Shown here piece by piece: positions 18,718-27,896 of a stretch of DNA of 64,000 bases. The DNA is from Phycisphaerales bacterium (lineage in GTDB: Bacteria > Planctomycetota > Phycisphaerae > Phycisphaerales > UBA1924). The translations under genes and the position numbers were made by a program. The notes beneath the pieces are model-generated. The model searched no databases, was not told the origin of the DNA, and saw only the letters and a list, made by a program, of their open reading frames with translations. The stretch lies in assembly GCA_029260315.1 (NCBI GenBank), contig JAJDDM010000126.1, positions 1 through 64,000 of the forward strand. The letters are read 5' to 3'. Position 1 is the stretch's first letter. Each line of letters begins with the position of its first letter.

Positions 18718-20414
18718 CAGTGGCGCGCGAGCCCTCGATAGGCGATCAATGTGTACAACGCCAGCGCCACGTTCCCGCCCCAGAGTAGCGGCAGCCCCGC
18801 CTCGCCCAAACGATGCACCAACTGCTGGCCCCCGTTGATCGTGATCAACGCACCCAGCGCCGGGAAGAAGCTCCAGAGGTACACCGTCAGCGGCGTCGCG
18901 TGACGCAGCCGCAGCGCCACCACCGCCCCGGTCATCACCATCACGAAGCAGCTCACGCTCATCGCCAGCCGCTCGTGCTGCTTGGAGAGGATCTCGCGTT
19001 TGAGCCGCGCGATCCGCTCGACTAGATCGTCGCGCGCCGCGATCAGCGGCCGCCCCCGGCGCTCGCCCATCGCCGCGATCTGCGCATCGACATCCTCCAG
19101 CAGCGCCTCGGTGGGCTGTTCCGCCAGTTCGTCGGGATCGACCCCCGCGAACGTCAGCGACCCGAACGCGAGGCGCTCGCGTTCGCCCTGCCCGACCGCA
19201 TCCTGCCCGCTCACGACCCGAGCCTGCTCGAGCTCCAGCTCGAACTCCAATCGCCTCTCCTCGCGCGTCCGCCCCAGATTGGCCCGCAGAATCGCCCGAT
19301 CGGTCTGCCAGCGATGCACCCGCCCCCCGCCGCGAATCTGGAGCACCTCGATCACCCCGCCCTCGCCCGGAGCCACCCGCCAGTCCCCCTGCTCGGGTTC
19401 GAGATCCGAGCCCTCGACCCGGATCGGCTGGCCCAGCGGCGTCTCCAAACGCACCTGCCCGCTGTCGCGCAGCGACGCGCGAATCGCGTCGATCGCCCGC
19501 GCCTCGCCCAGGCGATACGCCAGTTCCCGCTTGCGCCACGCGATGAACTCCATCCGCTCGGGATTTCCCGGCAGCTCGCGCAGCTCGCCGAACGTCAAAA
19601 ACTTCGGATCATTGCTGAACGCCCCCGGCAAAAACGTCGGCCCGATCTCGATGCGATCCTCGACGCGCACCATCGTTCGGTCGCCCTCGCGCCGCAGCAC
19701 CGAGTCGTCCAGGCGGATCACCGCGACCGTCCCGTCGCCCAGCGTCGGATCATCCAGATCCGCGCCCTGGAACAGCCAGATCGTCGCGCTGGAGGTGAAC
19801 AGCTCGGCCTTGATCTCGACCGAATCATCGCTCTGGGGCTCACCAAGCTCGAGAAACGCCACGCCGCGCATCGCGATCCGCTCGTACGCCCCCGACGCCG
19901 GATCCGGCCCCAGCGCCTGGGCCGCCTCGGCGTAGATCACCCCGTCGCCGAACTCCACCGCCCGCCCCTGTTCGACAGAGCGCACGACGACCCGCGCCAG
20001 ATTGCGGGTCACCATCTCCTCCATCGACCGCAGGAACCGCGGGATGACCTGTTCATTGAGCGCCAGCAGCGCCAGCGAGAGTACCAGCCCGCTCATCGCC
20101 GCCGGCATCAGCACGCTGCGATGGCTGATCCCCCCCGCGTGTGCCGCCAGCGTCTCGTTGTCCTGGGCGATGCGATGGAAGGCCAGTGTCGTGCCGAAGC
20201 CCCCGGCAAACGGCAGCGTGTAGGCAAGCATGGGCACGATCGCCAGCAGCATGAACTTGGGGGCGTCCAGCGGATCGAGGTTGCCGTCGGCGATCGGCTT
20301 GATCGCCGCGGCGAACACGATCACCGCCACGACGACCGCGATCGTGACCAGCACAAGCCTGAGCTGCTCGGCGAGCATGTGACGCCAGAGCGTGATGGGC
20401 AGGCCTCGACGCAT
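18717..20414 (-). CDS. LptF/LptG family permease with enlarged periplasmic domain
   Basis: MRRGLPITLWRHMLAEQLRLVLVTIAVVVAVIVFAAAIKPI; LNEQVIPRF; C-terminal TM bundle. Confidence 0.8.
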   Translation of the reverse strand: MRRGLPITLWRHMLAEQLRLVLVTIAVVVAVIVFAAAIKPIADGNLDPLDAPKFMLLAIVPMLAYTLPFAGGFGTTLAFHRIAQDNETLAAHAGGISHRSVLMPAAMSGLVLSLALLALNEQVIPRFLRSMEEMVTRNLARVVVRSVEQGRAVEFGDGVIYAEAAQALGPDPASGAYERIAMRGVAFLELGEPQSDDSVEIKAELFTSSATIWLFQGADLDDPTLGDGTVAVIRLDDSVLRREGDRTMVRVEDRIEIGPTFLPGAFSNDPKFLTFGELRELPGNPERMEFIAWRKRELAYRLGEARAIDAIRASLRDSGQVRLETPLGQPIRVEGSDLEPEQGDWRVAPGEGGVIEVLQIRGGGRVHRWQTDRAILRANLGRTREERRLEFELELEQARVVSGQDAVGQGERERLAFGSLTFAGVDPDELAEQPTEALLEDVDAQIAAMGERRGRPLIAARDDLVERIARLKREILSKQHERLAMSVSCFVMVMTGAVVALRLRHATPLTVYLWSFFPALGALITINGGQQLVHRLGEAGLPLLWGGNVALALYTLIAYRGLARH

Positions 20415-20462
20415 GAGCGGGGATGATACGGGCCCCGCCCACACTCCCGCCCGAACGCCAAG

Positions 20463-21434
20463 TCATCCCGGAATCGCCACCAGGGCGCTGCGCTGGAGCG
20501 ACTCGACCGGCCTGCCGCTGGCGTTGCGCCGGGTCTCCATGATCCCCTTGCCGTTGAGCAGGTTGTGCGGGTGGCTCTCGCGGGCGGCCCGAAGGCGCGG
20601 GCTCTCGCCCCGAACGCCCGTTGACGGGTCGTGGTCCTCCTCGTCGAAGATCCCCACGCTCACAATGCTGCTGGTCGGCCCGTGGTAGTAGAACGCCTCC
20701 TCGCCATCGGCCCGGAGCTGCGCCACCGCCTGCTCGGCCGCCTGGCGGTACTCCATCAGCTCATCAGGATCCGGGCGCGTCCGGTCGATCCTGCCGTAAA
20801 TACCCACCTGGAGCGTGTACAGGGCGTCCTTGCCGTATTGCGCCTTGGCGTTGCGCAAGTCGAACTCGGGCATCGAGCCCGCCGACTCATCTGCCCACGG
20901 CGGGGCCAGAATCGCCCCCTGATACGGCTTCACGGGCGTGCCGTCGCTTCGCAGCTCGAGGTTGCGGACATGGGCCAGCTCTCTGCGGGCCTGCTCGATG
21001 GTGCCGTGACGCCCCACGATCAGCGCGATCGACTCGCCGCGCTCTTCCAGGAACGCCCCCGGCAGCCCACCCTGGGACCGGACCCTCGGCAGCGCCGCGC
21101 GAGCGCTTGCCTGGCCCGCCGCGTCTGCCGAGAACTGGGCGATGAGGACCCCCCACGTCGGTGCCGAGGCGTCCGCCGGCGCGCCCGATCGCGGGTTCGG
21201 TCTCACCCCGCCGACATCCGCGAAGACCTCCCCTGCCTCCTCGCGGAAGCTCCGCTGCTCATCGCGCGTGGAGCGAATCTCGCCGGGGCGCGAAGAGCCG
21301 CCGGAGCCGCAGCCGACGCCCACCACCACGAGCAGCGCGCCTGCGAAAGCGCACCCCGCGGCACATGCCGGGATCGGCGAAAAAAACTGTCTGGTCCCGG
21401 AAGCGGTTATCCGAGCTAAATGCCTGAGGGTCAT
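20463..21434 (-). CDS. Hypothetical lipoprotein
   Basis: N-terminal hydrophobic segment ending VGVGCGSGG (lipobox-like); no clear family. Confidence 0.65.
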   Translation of the reverse strand: MTLRHLARITASGTRQFFSPIPACAAGCAFAGALLVVVGVGCGSGGSSRPGEIRSTRDEQRSFREEAGEVFADVGGVRPNPRSGAPADASAPTWGVLIAQFSADAAGQASARAALPRVRSQGGLPGAFLEERGESIALIVGRHGTIEQARRELAHVRNLELRSDGTPVKPYQGAILAPPWADESAGSMPEFDLRNAKAQYGKDALYTLQVGIYGRIDRTRPDPDELMEYRQAAEQAVAQLRADGEEAFYYHGPTSSIVSVGIFDEEDHDPSTGVRGESPRLRAARESHPHNLLNGKGIMETRRNASGRPVESLQRSALVAIPG

Positions 21435-21575
21435 GGGGTTTCTTTATTTCGGATCCCGAGGTGTGTTTTGAAGCGAGTCCCGCCGGTTCGACGATAGTCG
21501 CAGTGTCAGCCAACCAAGCACGCTTGGACTCGGCGGTGTATTCTTGACAGTCGAACGAGGGAAGGAGCTCGGCGC

Positions 21576-21863
21576 ATGTCTGAGATCTCAGGAGTCGGAG
21601 GAGAGGGCGTCAGCCCGGTGCGTTTCCAGCAGGGCCCGCTGTCGGGACGATCGGTCGATTCGCCCGCGGTCCGGCGCGGATCCGACGAGGTCGATGTCTC
21701 GCGCTTGTCGACGTATCTCCAGCGTCTGCGGGCGACGCCGACCCTGCGCGAGGATCTGGTCGCCGAGGTTCGGCGCGAGCTCGAAGCGGGCGTTTATGAC
21801 GAGCCCCATCGCTTGGACGTTGCGCTCGATGAGATGATCCGTGAGATCGGCGAGGATCTCTAG
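21576..21863 (+). CDS. FlgM-like anti-sigma-28 factor
   Basis: 95 aa; C-terminal LREDLVAEVRRELEAGVYDEPHRLDVALDEMIREIGEDL resembles the FlgM C-terminus. Confidence 0.6.
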   Translation: MSEISGVGGEGVSPVRFQQGPLSGRSVDSPAVRRGSDEVDVSRLSTYLQRLRATPTLREDLVAEVRRELEAGVYDEPHRLDVALDEMIREIGEDL

Positions 21864-22888
21864 TCCTCGCCCGCTTGAACCGCTTCTGAGGCGCTTGGAT
21901 TGGCCAGCGCCCACACACCCGCCGCCACACCCCGTATCGCGTTTGTGAATCGCTCGGCGTCGATCGTGTCCACACGATCCGACGCCTTGTGATAATGCGG
22001 CGTGCGGAACTCCGAGGTGTCGGTCAGCATCACCGCCGGCACGCCGATCCGCCAGAACGGATCCTGATCCGACCGGCGCATGTCCGGCAGCGGCTCGGGC
22101 AGCATGTCGAACACCAGCAGCTTCAGGTCCGGCGCACCGGCCTGCATCGCTGAGGCGAGCGGGCGAACGAATGTCTGCTGATCGCGCAGCAGGCCGACCA
22201 CGGCGACAAAGTCGCCCTTCGTCGGCGGCTTGAACACGCCCGGGATCCCCTTGATCGGCGTCCGCTGCGAGCCCTCCTCGTCGCTGTAATACCCCAGCAT
22301 CTCCAGGCTCATCATGCCCACGACCTCGAGCTCCTCGGCGTCGATCGCGGGCTTGATCGACGTGTTCGCATGGAATCGCGAGCCGATCAGCCCGATCTCC
22401 TCGAGATTGAAAAAGACGATCCGGATCGTCCGCTCGGGCTCGAGGCCTCGGAACACGCGCGCCAGCTCGAGCGCCCCGGCGGTGCCGCTGCCGTTGTCGT
22501 CGGCGCCGGGCGAGCCGGGAACCGCGTCGAAGTGCGCCCCGACAATCATCATCTGCTCGGGCGAGACCGTGCCCTCGATTTCGACCCAGAGGTTGTGCCA
22601 CGCCGGATCCTTGACCTCGACGCCTTCGGGCGGCTGGAAGGCGACGATCCGCTGCTGATGGACCTCGTAGCCCATGTCCTCCAGCGTCGTGCGCAGCCAC
22701 GCCTCGGTCTCGATGAGCCCGCGGACATGGCGCGCATCGCCATTGGGTGCCCGCGCCTCGGGCAGAGCGCGCAGATAGCCCATCAATCGGGTCTGATCGA
22801 CCTCCTCGTGGGGCTTTGCCTCTGGCGAGAGCGAGCAGCCGAGCAGCGTCAGGGCGCTCAGCGACGCGGTGATTACGGTGAGCATCAC
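21860..22888 (-). CDS. M28 family metallopeptidase (lipoprotein)
   Basis: VGAHFDAVPGSPGADDNGSGTAGALELARVF; FFNLEEIGLIGS; lipobox LLGC. Confidence 0.9.
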   Translation of the reverse strand: MMLTVITASLSALTLLGCSLSPEAKPHEEVDQTRLMGYLRALPEARAPNGDARHVRGLIETEAWLRTTLEDMGYEVHQQRIVAFQPPEGVEVKDPAWHNLWVEIEGTVSPEQMMIVGAHFDAVPGSPGADDNGSGTAGALELARVFRGLEPERTIRIVFFNLEEIGLIGSRFHANTSIKPAIDAEELEVVGMMSLEMLGYYSDEEGSQRTPIKGIPGVFKPPTKGDFVAVVGLLRDQQTFVRPLASAMQAGAPDLKLLVFDMLPEPLPDMRRSDQDPFWRIGVPAVMLTDTSEFRTPHYHKASDRVDTIDAERFTNAIRGVAAGVWALANPSASEAVQAGED

Positions 22889-23922
22889 AGGGACTGTAGC
22901 GAGGCCTCGGGGCTCTCAAATCGCGGATCGCCAAGTCTCTGAGCCGCGAGCATCGCGGCGCCCAGCACGCCCGCGTCGTCCTCCAACATCGTCGCGAAGA
23001 CCTCCAGAGCCTTTGCCGAGTCGGGAAACGCGACTTTTCGGGCGCGGGCCGCGACCCGATCGACCCAGCCCTGGCCCATCGCCTCGGTCAGCCCCCCGCC
23101 GAGCACGACCCGCTGGAGGCTCAGGAGTGTCTGGAAGCTGCCGATCTGGGTGCCGAGCATCTCGCCGGCGTGGTCGGCGACCTCGACGGTCAGCGGGTCG
23201 CCCTCGGCGTAGGCCTGCCCGATGGTCTTGGACTTGATCTTGTCCAGATCGCCCCCCACCAGTTCGCTGATCTTGCTGTCGTGGCTGGAGAGGATCATCG
23301 CCCGCAGGCGGTTGACGATCGCGGTCCTGGAACAGACCTGTTCGAGCGTCCGCAGGCCCGGCGGGCCGGAGGGATAGAGCCAGGTCTGCCCGATCTCCCC
23401 GGCGGAGAAGAACTTGCCGTAGTGCAACTGTCCGCCGAGCATCAGCGCCCCGCCGACGCCGGTCCCAACCCAGACGCCCATGAGCGGGTCGGCGTCCTTG
23501 CCCGCGCCGAAGTGGGCCTCGCCGACAAGGGCGACGTTGACGTCGTTATCCAGGAAGACGCGCGTGCCGAGGCGGCGCTCGAGCAGCGACGAGAGGGCCA
23601 CGTTCTTCCATCGCAGATTGACCGCGTGCAGCAGGATCCCGCGGTAGGGATCGACCGGGCTGGGCGCGCCGACGCACAGGCCCGAGAGGTCGCTCGGGCG
23701 GATCCCGATCTCGGTGCAGATGTCCTCGACGCCCCCGACCAACCGCCCGAGCACATGCTCCATCCCCTGATCCGCCTTGGTCTTGAGCTTGCGGCTGGTG
23801 GTCACCTCGGCGTGCTCGGCGGCCTCGCCCGGGGCCTTGTCCAGATCCACCAGCCCGATCTGCATGTTCGTCCCGCCGAGATCGATCCCGATGTAGCGGC
23901 CGGGGGTGAACGACTGGGTCAT
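22885..23922 (-). CDS. ROK family sugar kinase / glucokinase
   Basis: YIGIDLGGTNMQIGLVDL; LDNDVNVALVGEAHFGAG; GVWVGTGVGGALMLGG. Confidence 0.9.
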   Translation of the reverse strand: MTQSFTPGRYIGIDLGGTNMQIGLVDLDKAPGEAAEHAEVTTSRKLKTKADQGMEHVLGRLVGGVEDICTEIGIRPSDLSGLCVGAPSPVDPYRGILLHAVNLRWKNVALSSLLERRLGTRVFLDNDVNVALVGEAHFGAGKDADPLMGVWVGTGVGGALMLGGQLHYGKFFSAGEIGQTWLYPSGPPGLRTLEQVCSRTAIVNRLRAMILSSHDSKISELVGGDLDKIKSKTIGQAYAEGDPLTVEVADHAGEMLGTQIGSFQTLLSLQRVVLGGGLTEAMGQGWVDRVAARARKVAFPDSAKALEVFATMLEDDAGVLGAAMLAAQRLGDPRFESPEASLQSL

Positions 23923-23994
23923 GGAGCGGCTCCGCGAGGGCGATCGAGAGGGCGAATCGACGATGATATGGGCCGAGCGTCGCGTTCGAGTATG

Positions 23995-24180
23995 GGTGCC
24001 GTAGTCTGAGGAGGCTCCGCGGGCGAACGCCCTGCCGGGTGCCGTGGTCTGAGGAGGCTCTGCGACGAAGGCCACGCCATCGGCACAGCGATCACCCATG
24101 AAGCAGTAAACGCCGGTATCGAACAAACCCAGGTGCATCCGCGTGGCCTTCGCTCGAAGACTCACTCAGACCACGGCACC
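23995..24180. repeat. Dispersed inverted-repeat element, family A copy 1 (with partial tandem copy of left end)
   Basis: ggtgccgtagtctgaggaggct... ggtgccgtggtctgaggaggctctgcgacgaaggccacgc ... gcgtggccttcgctcgaagactcactcagaccacggcacc. Confidence 0.88.
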
Positions 24181-24219
24181 GCGCGCTCGGGACCGTCCGA
24201 CGCGCGGATGGAGCCTGCG

Positions 24220-25107
24220 CTACACCAAGCGTGCGCGAACGAGCGCGGCCCCGTGCCGATCGGCGATCTCCGTGATCCGATCCGGATCGGTGGAGAATGT
24301 GAAAAGGGCCGAGCCCGAGCCCGTGAGATGGACCCGCGCCGCGCCAAGTTCACTCACCAGATCCTCGTACAGGGTTTCGAGCCGTGGCGCAACGCCGAGG
24401 GCTGCCTCGAAGAGGTCGTTGAACAGGAGATCATCCACCAACGTCGAGCCCTCGGCTCGCTGAATGATCCCTTCATCGCTTATTGGCGTAGACCTCGCCC
24501 CGAGCGCGTCAAACGCCCGATACACGTCGGGCGTCGGACACGAGACATCGGACAGGATGAGCGTGAGCGCGTCGTCGCGGGGCGCGACGCGCCGGATCGT
24601 CTCGCCGAAGCCGGTGACGACCGCAGGGCGCGCCGGCGTCTCGACATCGATGAGAAACGGCACGTCGCTGCCCAGGCTCAGCCCGATGGCGCGCAGCTCG
24701 TCGCTTTCCAGACCGAGCTCGAACAGCTCGTTGAGCGCACGCAGCGCACACGCCCCATCGGACGATCCGCCGCCCAAGCCCGCGCCCGTCGGGATCCGCT
24801 TGCGCACGCGGATCCCGACCGGAAGCTCGCGCCCGCATCGCACTTGCAACGACGCGTGCGCTCGCGCGACAAGGTCGCGATCCATCGGCCAACCGATCGG
24901 CGTCGGACGAGGCGCATCGTCGGCCCACTCGACGACAACGCGAGCCGTCTCGCCCTCCTCGAGCCGCTCGAACGTCAGCTCGTCGGCGAGATCGATCGCG
25001 TGCATCCAAGACGCGATCGGGTGCCAGCCGCGGCGCGCGCCCTCGGCGACCGGCGCATCCACCCGCAGGATCAGGTTGAGCTTCGCGTGGGCGAGGCGGG
25101 TGAGCAT
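24220..25107 (-). CDS. ispE: 4-diphosphocytidyl-2-C-methyl-D-erythritol kinase
   Basis: MLTRLAHAKLNLILRVDAP; IPTGAGLGGGSSDGACALRALN; HLTGSGSALF. Confidence 0.92.
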   Translation of the reverse strand: MLTRLAHAKLNLILRVDAPVAEGARRGWHPIASWMHAIDLADELTFERLEEGETARVVVEWADDAPRPTPIGWPMDRDLVARAHASLQVRCGRELPVGIRVRKRIPTGAGLGGGSSDGACALRALNELFELGLESDELRAIGLSLGSDVPFLIDVETPARPAVVTGFGETIRRVAPRDDALTLILSDVSCPTPDVYRAFDALGARSTPISDEGIIQRAEGSTLVDDLLFNDLFEAALGVAPRLETLYEDLVSELGAARVHLTGSGSALFTFSTDPDRITEIADRHGAALVRARLV

Positions 25108-25293
25108 GGGGAAAAGTAGCAAAGCGGCAAAGCGAAGAACAGCAAAGCGCGAACTGGCGGGTTCGCCGCCCGTCCCGGCGTCATTTCACCGGTCGATGAG
25201 TGTAAACCGAGCCTCCAAGCTACCCTCTCCCGCTATCGGCTCGGAGAGCCGATCCACCCGGGCCATCGGCCGATCTACCCAGGAGGACCTCGC

Positions 25294-26430
25294 ATGCGTG
25301 TCGCCGACCTGATCCACGCGATGGACCTGATCGCCCCGTTGCGCTACGCCGAGCCGTGGGATCGCGTCGGGCTGCACATCGGGCGTCCCGAGGCGGCGCT
25401 CGCCGGCGGAGTGCTGCTGACGATCGACCTGACCGAGCGCGTGCTCCGCGAGGCGATCGAGCGCGGCTCGCGCGCGATCGTCGCGTATCACGCCCCGATC
25501 TGGGATCCGATCAAGACCATCACCAGCACGACCAGCCGCGGGCGGATCCTGCTGGGCTGTGCCGAGGCGGGGATCAGTGTGTACACGCCGCACACGGCCC
25601 TCGACGCCGCGCCCGGGGGCGTGACCGACTGGTTCTGCGAGGGCCTGAGCGCCGGCGACGGTCGCATCGAGGGCGATTGCCGGGCGCTGACGCCATTGAT
25701 CGAGGACGAGAAACAGCGCGTCAAGATCGTCACGTTCGTGCCCGAGAAGGATCTCGAGCGGGTGCGCTCTGCCCTGGCGACCGCCGGTGCCGGGCGCATC
25801 GGCGACTACGAGGTCTGCTCGTTCAGCTCATCGGGCGAGGGCACGTTCCTGGCGGGAGATACGACCAACCCCGCCGTGGGCAGCGCCGGGCACTTCGAGA
25901 CCGTCGACGAGCGTCGGCTGGAGATGATCTGCAACAAGGGCGCCGTGGCCCTGGCGATCGAAACGCTCCGCCAGTTTCATCCCTACGAGGAGCCGGCGAT
26001 CGACATCTACGAGCTGCTCGGCACCCCGATGCGCAGCATCGGGACCGGGCGTCGCCTCGTGCTCGACCAGCCCGCGACGATGCGCGAGCTCGCCCAGCGC
26101 CTGCGCGGGTTTCTCGATCACGCGCGGATCAAGATCGCGCTGCCCGCGAATGACGAGCCGATCACGCACCTGGGCGTGGTGCCGGGCGCGGGCGAGAGCC
26201 TGCTGCCCGAGGCGATCCGCGAGGACTGCCAGGCGTTCATCACCGGCGAGATGCGTCATCACCAGGTCGTCGATGCGCTGCACGCGGGGCTCGCGGTCAT
26301 GCTCTGCGGGCATACCAACACCGAACGCGGCTACCTGCCTCGCCTCGCCGACCGCCTCCGCGAGGCGCTCGCGGGCGTCGAGATCGCGTGCAGCGAGGCG
26401 GATCGGGATCCGCTGAGAGAGGTGGAGTAG
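25294..26430 (+). CDS. Nif3-like dinuclear metal center protein (YbgI/YqfO family)
   Basis: MRVADLIHAMDLIAPLRYAEPWDRVGLHIG; AIVAYHAPIWDPIK; YTPHTALDAAPGGVTDW; ITGEMRHHQVVDA; GHTNTERGYL. Confidence 0.9.
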   Translation: MRVADLIHAMDLIAPLRYAEPWDRVGLHIGRPEAALAGGVLLTIDLTERVLREAIERGSRAIVAYHAPIWDPIKTITSTTSRGRILLGCAEAGISVYTPHTALDAAPGGVTDWFCEGLSAGDGRIEGDCRALTPLIEDEKQRVKIVTFVPEKDLERVRSALATAGAGRIGDYEVCSFSSSGEGTFLAGDTTNPAVGSAGHFETVDERRLEMICNKGAVALAIETLRQFHPYEEPAIDIYELLGTPMRSIGTGRRLVLDQPATMRELAQRLRGFLDHARIKIALPANDEPITHLGVVPGAGESLLPEAIREDCQAFITGEMRHHQVVDALHAGLAVMLCGHTNTERGYLPRLADRLREALAGVEIACSEADRDPLREVE

Positions 26431-26557
26431 AGAGGCTCAGCGAGAATCGGCAAGGGAGCGGTTCGAGCCGCATGCCGCGACGCAAGGCCGAGTTCGGGCG
26501 CTTCGGACTCGCTTGCTTGCTGTGCTTCGTCTTGCCGCCCCGTTCGCTCGTCCTCCG

Positions 26558-26700
26558 CCACGGAGTGGCGCTGCGATTCTGGCGAGGGGCGATAGCCCCT
26601 CGATTCTCGCGACGTGAGATTTCAGCCGCGGAGCGGCTGGGTTCCGTGTTGCCACTTCCGAGGGGCTATCGCCCCTCGCCATTTTCGCAGGCTGCTCGGC
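26558..26700. repeat. Structured intergenic element, family C
   Basis: ccacggagtggcg; hairpins gaggggcgatagcccctc and cgaggggctatcgcccctcg in inverted arrangement. Confidence 0.75.
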
Positions 26701-26761
26701 AGCAAGGGATCCGAGGCGCCTCAAGAGGTGCGGCCCAGCGATGATCTGCCCTATACCAGCT

Positions 26762-27253
26762 CTATTTGTTGCTCTGCTGATTCTCGATTTGCTGATCTCC
26801 GACCAGCGTCCCCGCATCGCGAAACGACACCGAGGGCCGACGCACGCCGTTGTCGTACATCGCGTCGGCAAGCGGCCCCGGCGCGACGTAGCTCACGCTG
26901 CCGCGCAGCACATAGCCGACGGGCTCGCCGGACAGCGCCATCGGCAGGCTCACCGGCAGCGTGAAAATGATCCGCCCCTGACTCGGCACGGTCACCTGCG
27001 GCGCGCGAGTCCCCGAGAACACCCGCTGCCCGCCCGCGTCCAGCGAGTACGAGACCTCCCGTAGCGGCAGCGGATCGGGCCCGTCGTTGCTCGCCTCGAT
27101 GTCGAACTCGACGACCGCGGCGCTTGCCGTTTGCTGCACGACACGCGCATCGGCGACGCGCAGCGCCGGCGATTCGGTCAATGCGCACCCGCCAGGGAGA
27201 ATGGCGAGCCCAAGCCCGATAACCGCAGAGACGCCGCGCGCAGAGCCGATCAT
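26762..27253 (-). CDS. LEA14/WHy-like lipoprotein
   Basis: Lipobox LPGGC; ADARVVQQTASAAVVEFDIEASNDGPDPLPLREVSYSLDAGGQRVFSG. Confidence 0.65.
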   Translation of the reverse strand: MIGSARGVSAVIGLGLAILPGGCALTESPALRVADARVVQQTASAAVVEFDIEASNDGPDPLPLREVSYSLDAGGQRVFSGTRAPQVTVPSQGRIIFTLPVSLPMALSGEPVGYVLRGSVSYVAPGPLADAMYDNGVRRPSVSFRDAGTLVGDQQIENQQSNK

Positions 27254-27296
27254 GGTGCAGAGGATACCACGCTCAGGTGGGTCTCACTCGCCGAGG

Positions 27297-27764
27297 CTAT
27301 TCGGGGGTCATGGCGAGCCACTGCCCGCCGGGCATCTCGCGGGCGAAGTCGAGATAGGGCGTCAACTCGCTCGCCGAGTCGATATAGCGGAGCCAGTGGA
27401 TCGTGAGAGCCACGAGCACCAGGCAGGCAATCCAGGCCCCGACCTCGGCGACCCGCGCCCGCCTGCCGAGAAAGACCACCATGCACGCCCCACCCACGAT
27501 GCCGAGCTTCCAGAGCGTCAGGAGCGTCGGCGAGCCGTGGGCCATGACTTTGCGGGCCAGCGGATTGAGTTCCACCATCCCCACGCCCTGGACGTATGTA
27601 AGGGTGAGCAGGAGGTCGAACACGCTCATGGTGAAGATGGCGACAAGCAGAATCACGATTCGGCGGGTCCGTGGCTCAGAGCGACGGACCCATGCCAGGA
27701 AGTCGCTTGCCCGCTGGCGGAGGCGGCCGATGACACGCTGGGCTGGATCTCCCGCCTTCTCCAT
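27297..27764 (-). CDS. DUF5658-like small membrane protein
   Basis: MSVFDLLLTLTYVQGVGMVELNPLARKVMAHGSPTLLTLWKLGIVGG; 3 TM. Confidence 0.6.
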   Translation of the reverse strand: MEKAGDPAQRVIGRLRQRASDFLAWVRRSEPRTRRIVILLVAIFTMSVFDLLLTLTYVQGVGMVELNPLARKVMAHGSPTLLTLWKLGIVGGACMVVFLGRRARVAEVGAWIACLVLVALTIHWLRYIDSASELTPYLDFAREMPGGQWLAMTPE

Positions 27765-27896
27765 AGGCTCTCAGGTCGGCCGGTGGAGCAGCGGGCTTTC
27801 TGGGATAGGCGCGGGCAAGCCGTCGCCGGCGGGGCGAGCGGGAGGCCCGGAGCGCATGGGCGATCTGGTCCGGTCCGAGTGCGCGGGAAGGACACG

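Noticed and set aside
17059-19539. 826-aa ORF spanning the GT39 and part of the lptF-like gene
   Set aside because: Upstream 270 aa is out-of-frame read-through of the lptF-like gene; GT39 starts at 18717
22885-24165. N-terminally extended version of the ROK kinase
   Set aside because: Extension (MSLRAKATRMHLGLFDTGVYCFMGDRC...) is translated from the family A repeat; real start inferred at 23922
27087-27896. N-terminal 270 aa of the 1652-aa ORF
   Set aside because: Overlaps two minus-strand genes and precedes a clear signal peptide start at 27897
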